In this document: piece after piece, positions 8,030 to 15,799 of the stretch
Layout of the letters: each line of letters starts with the position of its first letter
Numbering within the stretch: position 1 is the first letter of the stretch
Assembly (NCBI GenBank): GCA_910577405.1
Contig: CAJTMG010000001.1
Location: 62,001-126,000 of the forward strand
Source of the DNA: an uncultured Oscillibacter sp.
GTDB taxonomy: Bacteria > Bacillota > Clostridia > Oscillospirales > Oscillospiraceae
Reading direction: 5' to 3'
Length of the DNA: 64,000 bases
Position numbers and translations under genes: made by a program
The notes under the pieces: model-generated
Databases searched by the model: none
Seen by the model: the letters and a program-made list of their open reading frames with translations, nothing else
What the model was told of the DNA's origin: nothing

Positions 8030-8773
8030 ATGCTGGCAGAACAGCGGGCGGAAAAAATTCTTACGGAACTGGCTCGGAAACGGGCGGTCAGCGTCGGAGA
8101 CCTCTGCCTGATCACCGGCGCATCTGAAACCACCATCCGAAGGGACCTGACCGCCTTGGCAAGACAGGGCAAGCTGAGCAAGGTCCATGGCGGCGCGGTG
8201 CGGATGAACGCGGAATTCTACGGGGAAGAGCCGGATATGGAGACAAAACGGCAGCTTTATACCGAGGAAAAGGTCCGGATCGCCGCCGCCGCCGCAAGCC
8301 TTATTCAGGACGATGATATCGTGTTTCTGGATTCCGGCACGACCGTTATGCATATGCCGCAGTATTTGCAGGATTCCAAAGCCCTCTTTCTCACAAACAG
8401 CGTTGAATGCGCCTGCCGCCTGATGGAACGGGACCTCCGGACGTATATGCTGGGCGGCACCCTCAAGGCGGGAACGATGGCGATCGTGGGGGCGGAAACC
8501 GTGGAGTCCCTGCGGCGCTACAACTTCACAAAGGCGTTTCTGGGCGTGAACGGCGTGACCATCAGCCAGGGCTTTACCACGCCGGACCCGGAAGAGGCGG
8601 CGGTCAAGGCGCTGGCGGCGTCCCGTGCCCAGGAGGTCTTCGTGGTGGCCGATTCCAGCAAGTTTGGCCGGGTTACCGCAGCTGTCATGTTCTCCATCGG
8701 CTCCGCCGTTATCATCACCGACCTCCTCCCGGACCCAGGCTACCGGGAGTATACCGATATCAGGGAGGTGTAA
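8030..8773 (+). CDS. DeoR-family sugar-operon regulator (FruR-like)
   Basis: 247 residues. The N-terminal winged helix has the family signature with TTIRRDL near residue 35 and LSKVHGGAV at its end. The C-terminal DeoRC sugar-phosphate sensor contains FLDSGTTV, LTNS, YMLGGTL and VADSSKFGR. Regulators of this class usually repress their own operon and are released by a phosphorylated sugar such as fructose-1-phosphate. The ATG at 8030 has GGAGG 9 bases upstream; a 23-codon extension without a ribosome site was discarded. The next gene, fruK, starts 4 bases after the stop, so the effector is probably that kinase's substrate. Confidence 0.9.
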   Translation: MLAEQRAEKILTELARKRAVSVGDLCLITGASETTIRRDLTALARQGKLSKVHGGAVRMNAEFYGEEPDMETKRQLYTEEKVRIAAAAASLIQDDDIVFLDSGTTVMHMPQYLQDSKALFLTNSVECACRLMERDLRTYMLGGTLKAGTMAIVGAETVESLRRYNFTKAFLGVNGVTISQGFTTPDPEEAAVKALAASRAQEVFVVADSSKFGRVTAAVMFSIGSAVIITDLLPDPGYREYTDIREV

Positions 8774-8776
8774 GCG

Positions 8777-9685
8777 TTGGTCTATACCGTTACCTTTAAC
8801 CCTGCCTTGGATTACGTCCTGCATATGGACCACTTCCAGACAGGCGGGCTCAACCGGACCCAGAGCGAGGAGATTCACTGCGGCGGCAAGGGCGTCAACG
8901 TCTCCACCGTGCTGAAAAATCTGGGCGTGGAAAACGTTGCCCTGGGTTTTCTGGCGGGCTTCACAGGGCAGGCGCTGGAGTCCGGTCTGCAAAAGGCCGG
9001 CATCCGGTCCGATTTCATATGGCTGCAAACCGGTATGACCCGCGTGAATGTCAAGATCAAATCCGGCCTGGAAACCGAAATCAATAATCCCGGCCCCGCC
9101 ATCCCGCCCCAGGCTCTGGAAGGTCTTTTCCAGAAATTGGACCAGCTCCGGCCAGGGGATATCATCGTGCTGGCCGGTTCCATCCCAGACCCCCATCCGG
9201 AGGAAATCTACCGGCGGCTCTTCACCCGTCTGGAGGGCAGAGGCGTGCTGGCGGTGGTGGACGCTGCCGGAGAACTTCTGCGGACCGTGCTGCCGTTCCA
9301 TCCATTCCTGATAAAGCCCAATTTGCAGGAGCTGGGCGATCTCTTCGGCGAGCGTCTGGAGAGCAAAAACCGGACGGAAATCCTGAACCGTGCAAAGCGG
9401 CTGCAAGCATGGGGGGCACAGAACGTGCTGGTCTCCATGGCCGGGGACGGCTCCCTGCTGCTGGACGGAGACGGCGGGAGTCATTGGCTGGGCGTGCCGC
9501 CGGGTACGGTCCGGAATTCCGTCGGCGCGGGGGATTCCATGGTAGCGGGCTTTCTGGCGGGCTGGCTCAGGGACGGCTCTTACAATACCGCTCACAGAAT
9601 GGGCGCCGCTGCCGGGTCCGCCACGGCCTTCTCAAACGGGCTGGCCTCCAAGACGGAGATTCTTGCCCTGCTGGACGCGTTCTGA
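8777..9685 (+). CDS. fruK: 1-Phosphofructokinase (PfkB family)
   Basis: ATP-dependent phosphorylation of fructose-1-phosphate to fructose-1,6-bisphosphate. The 302-residue protein has the FruK-type N-terminus VYTVTFNPALDYVLHM, the PfkB signature 1 region (CGGKGVNVSTVLKNLG) and signature 2 with the catalytic Asp in VGAGDSMVAGFLAG near residue 255. The TTG start follows GGAGGTG, which overlaps the deoR stop. Tagatose-6-phosphate kinase is a close paralogue and cannot be excluded. It is unusual that the partner transporter is a mannitol-class rather than fructose-class PTS. Confidence 0.85.
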   Translation: MVYTVTFNPALDYVLHMDHFQTGGLNRTQSEEIHCGGKGVNVSTVLKNLGVENVALGFLAGFTGQALESGLQKAGIRSDFIWLQTGMTRVNVKIKSGLETEINNPGPAIPPQALEGLFQKLDQLRPGDIIVLAGSIPDPHPEEIYRRLFTRLEGRGVLAVVDAAGELLRTVLPFHPFLIKPNLQELGDLFGERLESKNRTEILNRAKRLQAWGAQNVLVSMAGDGSLLLDGDGGSHWLGVPPGTVRNSVGAGDSMVAGFLAGWLRDGSYNTAHRMGAAAGSATAFSNGLASKTEILALLDAF

Positions 9686-9763
9686 TATTCCGGAAACCCG
9701 TCCGCGCAACTTACTTTGTGCCCCCTAGCATCACATAAATTTTTAGGAAAGGAAGAAAACGCT

Positions 9764-11644
9764 ATGAAACAAAATGTCCAAAAGTTTGGACGGTTCCTGT
9801 CCGGTATGGTCATGCCGAACATCGGAGCCTTCATCGCGTGGGGATTCATCGCCGCGTTCTTCATTGAGAAGGGCTGGTTCCCCAATGCAACCATCGCGGG
9901 TATGGTAGGACCCATGCTCCAGTATTTGCTGCCGATTCTGATTGGTTACACCGGCGGCCGGGCTATCGGAGGCCAGAAGGGAGCGGTCACCGGCGCCTTG
10001 GCTACTCTGGGCGCAATTGCATCCACTGACAGCACCATGTTTATCGGCGCTATGATCTGCGGCCCTCTGGGAGGCTGGTGCATCAAGAAGTTTGACGAGA
10101 AGATGGAAGGCCATATTCCCGCCGGCTTCGAGATGGTCGTCAATAACTTCTCTGTGGGCATCATCGGCGCAATCCTGTCCGTTCTGGCCATCTTCGTCAT
10201 CGGACCCGTCTGCGTGGGCCTGACCAATGTCCTGAAATCGGGCGTGGACTTCCTGGTGAGCCACGGACTGCTGCCCCTTACCGCCGTTCTGGTGGAGCCT
10301 GCAAAGGTCCTGTTCCTCAACAACGCGATCAACCACGGCGTGTTTACCCCCATCGGCACTGAACAGGCCATTGAAGCGGGCAAGTCCATCCTCTTCATGA
10401 TTGAGTCCAACCCCGGTCCCGGTCTGGGCCTCCTGCTGGCTTACTGCGTTGCCGGCAAGGGCGAGACTCGTTCCTCCGCTGGCGCCGCTGCCGTAATTCA
10501 CTTTGTAGGCGGCATCCATGAGATCTATTTCCCCTACGTCCTGATGAACCCTATTGTGATTCTTGGACCCATGCTGGGCAACGTCTGCGCTATCTTCACG
10601 CTGTCTCTTCTGGGCGGCGGTCTGGTGGCGGCGGCATCCCCCGGCAGTATCATTGCTGAAATGCTTATGACGCCTCCGGGAGGCTATTTCGCCAATATCG
10701 CGGGCATTGCGGTAGGCGCGGTGGTCAGCTTCCTGATTTCGGCCTTCCTGCTGAAGATGTTCGGCAAGGATTCCAGTCTGGAAGAGGCACAGGCCCAGGT
10801 AGCCGCAAGCAAGGCCGCTTCCAAGGGTCAGGCTGTTTCCGGCAGTTCCACTGGCGCGGCGGTCAGCGCAAACGACGTGAAGAAGATCGTCTTTGCCTGC
10901 GACGCCGGTATGGGTTCCTCTGCCATGGGCGCGACGATGCTCCGGAACAAGCTGAAAGACGCTGGCATCACGGATATTGAAGTCATTCACTACCCCGTAG
11001 GCGAGATTCCCGGCGACTGTCAGATCGTTGTCACTCACCACGAGCTGTCCGGCCGTGCAGCGGAACGCGCTCCTCAGGCCCGGATTGTCCCCATCAAGAA
11101 TTTCATGGGCGCACCCGAGTACGCGGCCCTGGTGGAAGAGCTGTCCGCGGCCCGGAAGGGTGGAACGGCTCCCGCGCCTGCCGCCGAGAAGAAGGAAGAA
11201 ACTGCCGGTTCCGGCGCGATCCTGCTGGAGAAACAGAACGTGGTCCTGAACTGCAAGCCTGTCACGCCGGAAGAGGCCATCAAAGCCTGCGGCGAACTGA
11301 TGGTCAAGAGCGGCTACGTGGAAGAGGGCTATGTCCCCGGTATGCTGGAGCGTCAGAAGGAGTTCTCCCTGGCCATCGGCAACCATGTGGCCATCCCTCA
11401 CGGCACCGTCGCGGTCAAGTCCCTGATTAAGAAGACCGGTATTGTGGTCATGACCTATCCCGAAGGCATCCAGTGGGACGACGAGCTGGTTACCCTGGTG
11501 GTCGGCATTGCGGCCAAGGGTGACGAGCATCTGGAAATCCTGGGCCGCGTGGTGGAGGTCGCCGACTCCGAGGAATCCACCGACGCCCTGGTAAAGGCCG
11601 CCAGCGTGGAAGACCTCTATAAGAAGCTCAACGGTCTTGACTGA
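9764..11644 (+). CDS. mtlA: Mannitol-class PTS permease, EIICBA
   Basis: Uptake with phosphorylation of a hexitol or related sugar, using HPr. The 626-residue protein holds all three domains: IIC (residues 1-340, many membrane segments, GTEQAIEAGKSILFMIE and GGIHEIYFPYV), IIB (about 370-460, phospho-Cys in VFACDAGMGSSAMGA) and IIA (about 485-626, phospho-His in GNHVAIPHGT). The Ala/Gln-rich IIC-IIB linker is normal. The start at 9764 has GGAAAGGAAG upstream; the 16-codon extension has none. Mannitol is the default substrate, and mtlD nearby supports it, but the fruK and SorE-like neighbours leave other hexitols or ketoses open. Confidence 0.9.
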   Translation: MKQNVQKFGRFLSGMVMPNIGAFIAWGFIAAFFIEKGWFPNATIAGMVGPMLQYLLPILIGYTGGRAIGGQKGAVTGALATLGAIASTDSTMFIGAMICGPLGGWCIKKFDEKMEGHIPAGFEMVVNNFSVGIIGAILSVLAIFVIGPVCVGLTNVLKSGVDFLVSHGLLPLTAVLVEPAKVLFLNNAINHGVFTPIGTEQAIEAGKSILFMIESNPGPGLGLLLAYCVAGKGETRSSAGAAAVIHFVGGIHEIYFPYVLMNPIVILGPMLGNVCAIFTLSLLGGGLVAAASPGSIIAEMLMTPPGGYFANIAGIAVGAVVSFLISAFLLKMFGKDSSLEEAQAQVAASKAASKGQAVSGSSTGAAVSANDVKKIVFACDAGMGSSAMGATMLRNKLKDAGITDIEVIHYPVGEIPGDCQIVVTHHELSGRAAERAPQARIVPIKNFMGAPEYAALVEELSAARKGGTAPAPAAEKKEETAGSGAILLEKQNVVLNCKPVTPEEAIKACGELMVKSGYVEEGYVPGMLERQKEFSLAIGNHVAIPHGTVAVKSLIKKTGIVVMTYPEGIQWDDELVTLVVGIAAKGDEHLEILGRVVEVADSEESTDALVKAASVEDLYKKLNGLD

Positions 11645-11778
11645 GTTCAGATTATTGAGATAAGAAATAGGAGATAAGAGACAGAGGATGGGAGATAGCT
11701 GCCTGCGCGTAAATGGCCTGCTGTTTCACAACTCCCATCTTCTTCTCTGACTCCTGTTTCCCCGCTGGTCTCAATCTG

Positions 11779-11878
11779 TCCCAATTCCAAACCAATCCAT
11801 TCCATACCAATCCAATCCATCCCATTCCAACCCAAACCATTCCAACCCAAACCATTCCAATCCAACACACATTCACAA
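11779..11878 (+). repeat. 100-base G-free, C/A/T repeat tract before the dehydrogenase gene
   Basis: No G occurs between 11778 and 11879. The core is a 15-base unit, CCATTCCAACCCAAA, repeated from about 11822 with the last copy diverged, preceded by irregular TTCCA/ACCAATCC units. The sequence just before it (11650-11700) is in contrast purine-rich, with GAGATAAG-like repeats. No gene is seen in 11645-11896. A C-rich, G-poor unstructured transcript is what Rho utilisation sites look like. Confidence 0.8.
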
Positions 11879-11896
11879 GAAAGGACCAATTGCGAC

Positions 11897-13153
11897 ATGA
11901 AGTCAAAGGGTGTGCGTCTCTATGGCGCCTATGACATCCGTCTGGAGGAGTTTGACCTGCCGGAGATTCGGGAAGATGAAATTCTGGTCCGGGTCATGAG
12001 CGACAGCATCTGTATGTCAACCTACAAGCTCCTGATGCAGGGGAAGGCCCATAAGCGATGCCCGCAGGATGTAGAGACGCGCCCGGTCCTGATTGGCCAC
12101 GAATTTGCCGGCGACATCGTAAAGGTGGGCCGGAAGTGGCGGAACGAATTCCAGCCGGGAGAGAAGTTCGCGCAGCAGCCGGCTTTGAATTACAAGGGCA
12201 GTCTGGCGTCTCCCGGATACTCCTACCCCTATTTCGGGGGCGCGTGTACATACTGCATCGTGCCGCCGGAGGTCATGGAGCTGGGCTATCTCCTGCATTA
12301 CGACGGCGAGAGCTATTTTGAAGCCAGCTTAGGCGAACCCATGAGCTGCATCATTGGCGGCTACTACGGCAACTATCACACGGACAAGCACAGTCACAAG
12401 CACAGCATCGGCGTCAGGGAAGGGGGCCGCGTCCTGATTATGGGCGGCTGCGGTCCCATGGGCCTGGGGGCAATCGAGTATCCTTTGGCGCTGGAGAAAA
12501 AACCTTCTATGATTGTGGTCACGGACCTGTCCGACGAACGGATCGCCAGAGCGCGGCATTTTCTCTCTGAGAAGGAAGCGGCCCGTCACGGCGTCCGGCT
12601 GGTGTACGTCAATCCGTGTCATTGCGAGGACCAGTATGCCGCCCTGATGTCGCTGACCAAAGGGGAGGGCTTTGATGATATCTTTGTGTTCAACGCCATC
12701 CGGGATCTGGCGGAGCTCGGGGACCGGCTTCTTGCATACGACGGCTGTCTGAATTTCTTTTCCGGGCCAACGAACAAGGATTTTTCCGCCATGATAAATC
12801 TGTATAACTGTCACTATTCGTCCACCCACATTCTGGGCACCACCGGCGGCAACACGGACGATCTGAAAGAATCCATCCGGCTTTCTGCGGAAGGGAAGCT
12901 GCGTCCGGCGGTGATGGTGACTCATGTGGGCGGTATGGACTCGATTGTGGAGACCACCCGGAACCTGCCCCAGATTCCCGGCGGAAAGAAGCTGGCCTAC
13001 ACTCAATTTGATATGCCAATGACGGCCATCGACGAATTCCGCGAAAAGGGCGGTCCGCTCTTCACACGCCTCGCCGACTGCTGCGACGCCCACGGAGGAC
13101 TCTGGAATTCCGAGGCGGAGAAAATCCTGTTCCGGCATTTCGGCGTAAACTGA
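11897..13153 (+). CDS. Zinc-type dehydrogenase of the SorE/YggP (sorbose-1-phosphate reductase-like) group
   Basis: 418-residue medium-chain dehydrogenase. The N-terminal catalytic domain has LIGHEFAGDIVKVG; the Rossmann domain has VLIMGGCGPMGLGAIEY near residue 185. Length and features fit L-sorbose-1-phosphate reductase (SorE) and E. coli YggP, which sits beside a cryptic mannitol PTS. The likely reaction is reversible oxidation of a phosphorylated hexitol or ketose with NAD(P). It follows the mtlA-type gene on the same strand, separated by the G-free tract. A weak ribosome site (AGAAAGGA) lies about 11 bases before the ATG. The exact substrate is unknown. Confidence 0.75.
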   Translation: MKSKGVRLYGAYDIRLEEFDLPEIREDEILVRVMSDSICMSTYKLLMQGKAHKRCPQDVETRPVLIGHEFAGDIVKVGRKWRNEFQPGEKFAQQPALNYKGSLASPGYSYPYFGGACTYCIVPPEVMELGYLLHYDGESYFEASLGEPMSCIIGGYYGNYHTDKHSHKHSIGVREGGRVLIMGGCGPMGLGAIEYPLALEKKPSMIVVTDLSDERIARARHFLSEKEAARHGVRLVYVNPCHCEDQYAALMSLTKGEGFDDIFVFNAIRDLAELGDRLLAYDGCLNFFSGPTNKDFSAMINLYNCHYSSTHILGTTGGNTDDLKESIRLSAEGKLRPAVMVTHVGGMDSIVETTRNLPQIPGGKKLAYTQFDMPMTAIDEFREKGGPLFTRLADCCDAHGGLWNSEAEKILFRHFGVN

Positions 13154-13158
13154 CGCAA

Positions 13159-13193
13159 AAAGGCACGGGGCATTCACTGCATCCCGTGCCTTT
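13159..13193. terminator. Bidirectional intrinsic terminator
   Basis: Perfect 11-bp stem AAAGGCACGGG / CCCGTGCCTTT between the convergent dehydrogenase and glmS, flanked by A and T runs. Confidence 0.85.
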
Positions 13194-13229
13194 GCTGATG
13201 AATTTTATTTCACAGAAAAAAACCTGATC

Positions 13230-15068
13230 TTACTCGACCGTAACGGATTTGGCAAGATTGCGCGGTTTGTCGATATCACAGCCCCGCTGGAGGGCAACGT
13301 AATAGGCGAAGAGCTGAAGGGGTACGATACTGAGGGTCGGCTGGAGCAGCGGATGGGTGTCGGGGACGGAAATCACGCTGTCGGCAGTCTTGGCCATCTT
13401 CTCCCGGAACGCGTCCGTGGTGATAGCCAGGACCTCCGCGCCCCGTGCCCGGACTTCCACGACATTGCTCATAGCCTTGTCAAAGAGGGGCCCGTAGGAG
13501 CCGAGGGCAATGACCAGGGTGCCGGGTTCGATCAGGGAGATGGTGCCGTGCTTCAATTCCCCGGACGCGTAGGCTTCGGAGTGGATATAGCTGATCTCCT
13601 TGAGTTTCAGGGAGCCTTCCAGACCCATGGCGTAGTCCAGGTTCCGGCCGATAAAGAAGACAGAGTCATGATTGAAGTATCTGGAGGCAAAATACTGGGT
13701 ATCTTCGAAATTCTCAAGATACGTCTGCATTTTCTCCGGAAGTTTCTGCATTTCCGTCAGGACCGCGCTGTATTCTTCCGGTTCGATGGTCCCCAGCAGG
13801 TCCGCCAGATACAGGCCCACCAGATCCATGGCCACAAGCTGCGTGGAATAGCCCTTGCTGGTAGCCACGGCGATTTCCGGCCCGGCCCAGGTGTAAAGCA
13901 CGTCGTGGGCCTCCCGCGCGATGGAGCTGCCCACCACGTTGCACACGGCCAGCGTCCGTCCACCCAGGCGTTTCGCTTCCCGGAGGGCGGCCATGGTGTC
14001 CAGCGTCTCCCCGGACTGACTGATAGCAATCACCAGCGTGTGTTCGTCCACCAGAGGCTGACTGTAGCGGAATTCCGAAGCCAGGGTGACCTCCACGGGA
14101 CGGCGCAGGATACGCTCCCAGATATATTTCGCCACCACCCCTGCATGATAAGCGGAGCCGCAGGCGATGATATAGATATGATTGATGTTCCTGGCTTCCT
14201 CGGCGCTGATGTGGATATCGTCCAGCACCACCCGGCCGTCACGGATGCGCGGGGAGATGGTTTTCCGGATGGCCTCCGGCTGTTCGAGGATTTCCTTGAA
14301 CATAAAGTGAGGATACCCGCCCTTTTCCGCCGCGGCCACGTCCCATTCCACAAAGCTGTGGGTCTTTTCCAGGGGATTCATCTCGTCGTCGAACACGTCG
14401 ATGCTGTCGGCGGTAAGAACGGCGATTTCCCCATCGTTCATATAGACCACGTCCCGGGTATGCTGGAGAATGGCGGTTACGTCAGAAGCGATAAAATTCC
14501 CCTCCGGGCTGAATCCCAGGATCAACGGGCTGTCCTTCCGGGCGGCGATCAAGGCGTTTGGGTAATCGGCGCAGATGATGCCGAACGCATAAGCCCCTTC
14601 AATCCGCCGCAGGCACCGTCCCACAGCCTCCATCATATTGCCGCATTCCTTATAATGATATTCCAGGAGCTGGGCCACGACTTCGGAATCGGTGTCGGAG
14701 GAAAACGTAACGCCGTATTTCATCAGCTGTTCTTTGATTTCCAGATAGTTTTCAATAATCCCATTATGAACCAAGGCGATCTTGCCGTTTTCGCTCACAT
14801 GGGGATGGGCGTTTGCGTCGTTGGGTTCTCCGTGGGTAGCCCAGCGGGTGTGTCCAATGCCCAGGACGCCCTCCAGATCCGCGCCGCCGTGGGTCAGTTC
14901 CGAGAGCGTCTGCAAACGGCCCTTGGATTTGCGCACCTGAATTCCCTTGGTCTCCGAGCGCAGGGCGATTCCGGCGGAGTCGTAACCCCGGTACTCCATC
15001 CGGGCCAGGCCGTCCAGCAGGATTGGCGCGGCTTCCTTACGGCCCACAAATCCGATTATTCCGCACAT
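13230..15068 (-). CDS. glmS: Glutamine--fructose-6-phosphate aminotransferase (isomerizing)
   Basis: Makes glucosamine-6-phosphate for peptidoglycan and other amino sugars. 612 residues, with catalytic Cys2 in MCGIIGFVG, the class II amidotransferase region (RMEYRGYDSAGIA, GHTRWATHGEPND) and two SIS domains (ACGSAYHAG, SQSGETLDTMAAL, TSKGYSTQL). The C-terminal DIDKPRNLAKSVTVE is the standard ending. It is controlled by the glmS ribozyme at 15108-15287. Its position between two sugar-PTS segments, on the opposite strand, may reflect competition for fructose-6-phosphate or chance. Confidence 0.97.
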   Translation of the reverse strand: MCGIIGFVGRKEAAPILLDGLARMEYRGYDSAGIALRSETKGIQVRKSKGRLQTLSELTHGGADLEGVLGIGHTRWATHGEPNDANAHPHVSENGKIALVHNGIIENYLEIKEQLMKYGVTFSSDTDSEVVAQLLEYHYKECGNMMEAVGRCLRRIEGAYAFGIICADYPNALIAARKDSPLILGFSPEGNFIASDVTAILQHTRDVVYMNDGEIAVLTADSIDVFDDEMNPLEKTHSFVEWDVAAAEKGGYPHFMFKEILEQPEAIRKTISPRIRDGRVVLDDIHISAEEARNINHIYIIACGSAYHAGVVAKYIWERILRRPVEVTLASEFRYSQPLVDEHTLVIAISQSGETLDTMAALREAKRLGGRTLAVCNVVGSSIAREAHDVLYTWAGPEIAVATSKGYSTQLVAMDLVGLYLADLLGTIEPEEYSAVLTEMQKLPEKMQTYLENFEDTQYFASRYFNHDSVFFIGRNLDYAMGLEGSLKLKEISYIHSEAYASGELKHGTISLIEPGTLVIALGSYGPLFDKAMSNVVEVRARGAEVLAITTDAFREKMAKTADSVISVPDTHPLLQPTLSIVPLQLFAYYVALQRGCDIDKPRNLAKSVTVE

Positions 15069-15107
15069 ATTGCAATCATTCCTTCCAAATTCGATTGTTC
15101 AGGAAAG

Positions 15108-15287
15108 GACAAATGCGCAGTCACCTGTCTCTTTCACAGCGGTCACGGCCCCTCTGTTTTGCAGTCGCCCGCATATTTATTGGCCGAGTACGCGTCCGCC
15201 AACACGGAAGGGCATCCGCCGAATCCTCGATGCTCCCTTCTCCTCGTCAACCGCGGTTTCTGATTTCAACGGCGGTTCTGGCGTTTT
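15108..15287 (-). ncRNA. glmS self-cleaving ribozyme/riboswitch
   Basis: Read on the minus strand, the leader carries the conserved blocks in order: CGCCAGAAC, GACGAGGAG, ATCGAGGATTCGGCGGATGCC, TTGGCGGA, CCAATAAA and GCGGGCGACTGC. These are core elements of the glucosamine-6-phosphate-activated glmS ribozyme. Cleavage is expected just 5' of the CGCCAGAAC block, near 15284. In most known members that block begins GCGCC; here the first base is A (AAAACGCC). The 3' boundary is approximate. The element ends about 40 bases before glmS. Confidence 0.93.
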
Positions 15288-15305
15288 TGATGGCATGAAA
15301 ACCAT
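15177..15305 (-). CDS. Possible 42-codon upstream frame running through the ribozyme
   Basis: AAAGGAGG is followed 3 bases later by ATG (15305), and an in-frame second ATG (15296) is 12 bases from it. The frame stays open through the ribozyme core and stops at TAA in the CCAATAAA block. The predicted peptide (MVFMPSKTPEPP...) resembles no family I know, and part of its openness follows from the RNA sequence. It may be a translated leader or only a chance ribosome-like site. Confidence 0.3.
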   Translation of the reverse strand: MVFMPSKTPEPPLKSETAVDEEKGASRIRRMPFRVGGRVLGQ

Positions 15306-15350
15306 AAACCTCCTTTCCCTCTGCGAAAAGCCTATGAAAGGCCAAGAAGC

Positions 15351-15379
15351 ATTATACTTGACGGAGGGAGAAAAGTCAA
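15351..15379 (-). promoter_or_regulatory. Sigma-A promoter of glmS
   Basis: On the minus strand TTGACT (15374-15379) and TATAAT (15351-15356) with a 17-base spacer. It predicts about 60 bases of transcript before the ribozyme cleavage site. Confidence 0.85.
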
Positions 15380-15664
15380 CACGCGGCGTTTTCCGAGGGC
15401 CTGACTGCCCTGCGCGTCAACTGCTTTTCATACTGCGGCAGTCTGACGGAGCTTGTATTCCCAAAGAGTCTGAAAAAAATAGCGCCCAATGTCTTCTGGA
15501 ACAGTGAAAACCTGACCAGCATCACCATACCGGGCAATCTGGAGGAAATCGGCGGCTGGTCATTCACTCCTACACATAAACTGACCATTCACGCGCCTGC
15601 CGGTTCTATAATGGAGCCGTGGGCCAAAGCATATCATATTCATTTTGAAAAGATGAAAGAGTAA
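15362..15664 (+). pseudogene. Truncated C-terminus of a BspA-type leucine-rich-repeat protein
   Basis: The frame is open from just after a TGA at 15359 to TAA at 15664 and has no plausible start codon or ribosome site. The translation shows BspA/LRR_5 units: LTELVFPKSLKKIAPNVFW, then LTSITIPGNLEEIGGWSF, ending HAPAGSIMEPWAKAYHIHF, the capping segment usual for these surface proteins. Roughly two repeats remain of a protein normally several hundred residues long. The glmS promoter lies at its broken 5' end, so the deletion junction is near 15360-15400. Confidence 0.8.
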
Positions 15665-15674
15665 GGAAGAGGCG

Positions 15675-15790
15675 GGCAGAAAACCGCATTCCTGACTCCC
15701 GATTCCCAATTGAAAAGAGCGAAGAGCAAGGAACGGACCGGCAGAAAAACCTCATTCCTGGCTCTTAAATCCCAATTCAAAAAAGCAGGA
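15675..15790. repeat. Imperfect direct repeat before mtlD
   Basis: Two copies of about 50 bases, 65 bases apart. Both contain GGCAGAAAA, CATTCCTG, then TCCCAATT followed by an A-rich end. The second copy runs into the mtlD ribosome site. Function unknown. Confidence 0.6.
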
Positions 15791-15799
15791 GGATGTATT

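Noticed and set aside
11647-11898. Minus-strand frame coding a WNGLG/WIGME-rich peptide
   Set aside because: Produced by the G-free 15-base repeat read backwards; no start with a ribosome site.
15070-15507. Plus-strand frame over the glmS leader
   Set aside because: It overlaps the conserved ribozyme and promoter read on the other strand, and enters the LRR remnant in a different frame.
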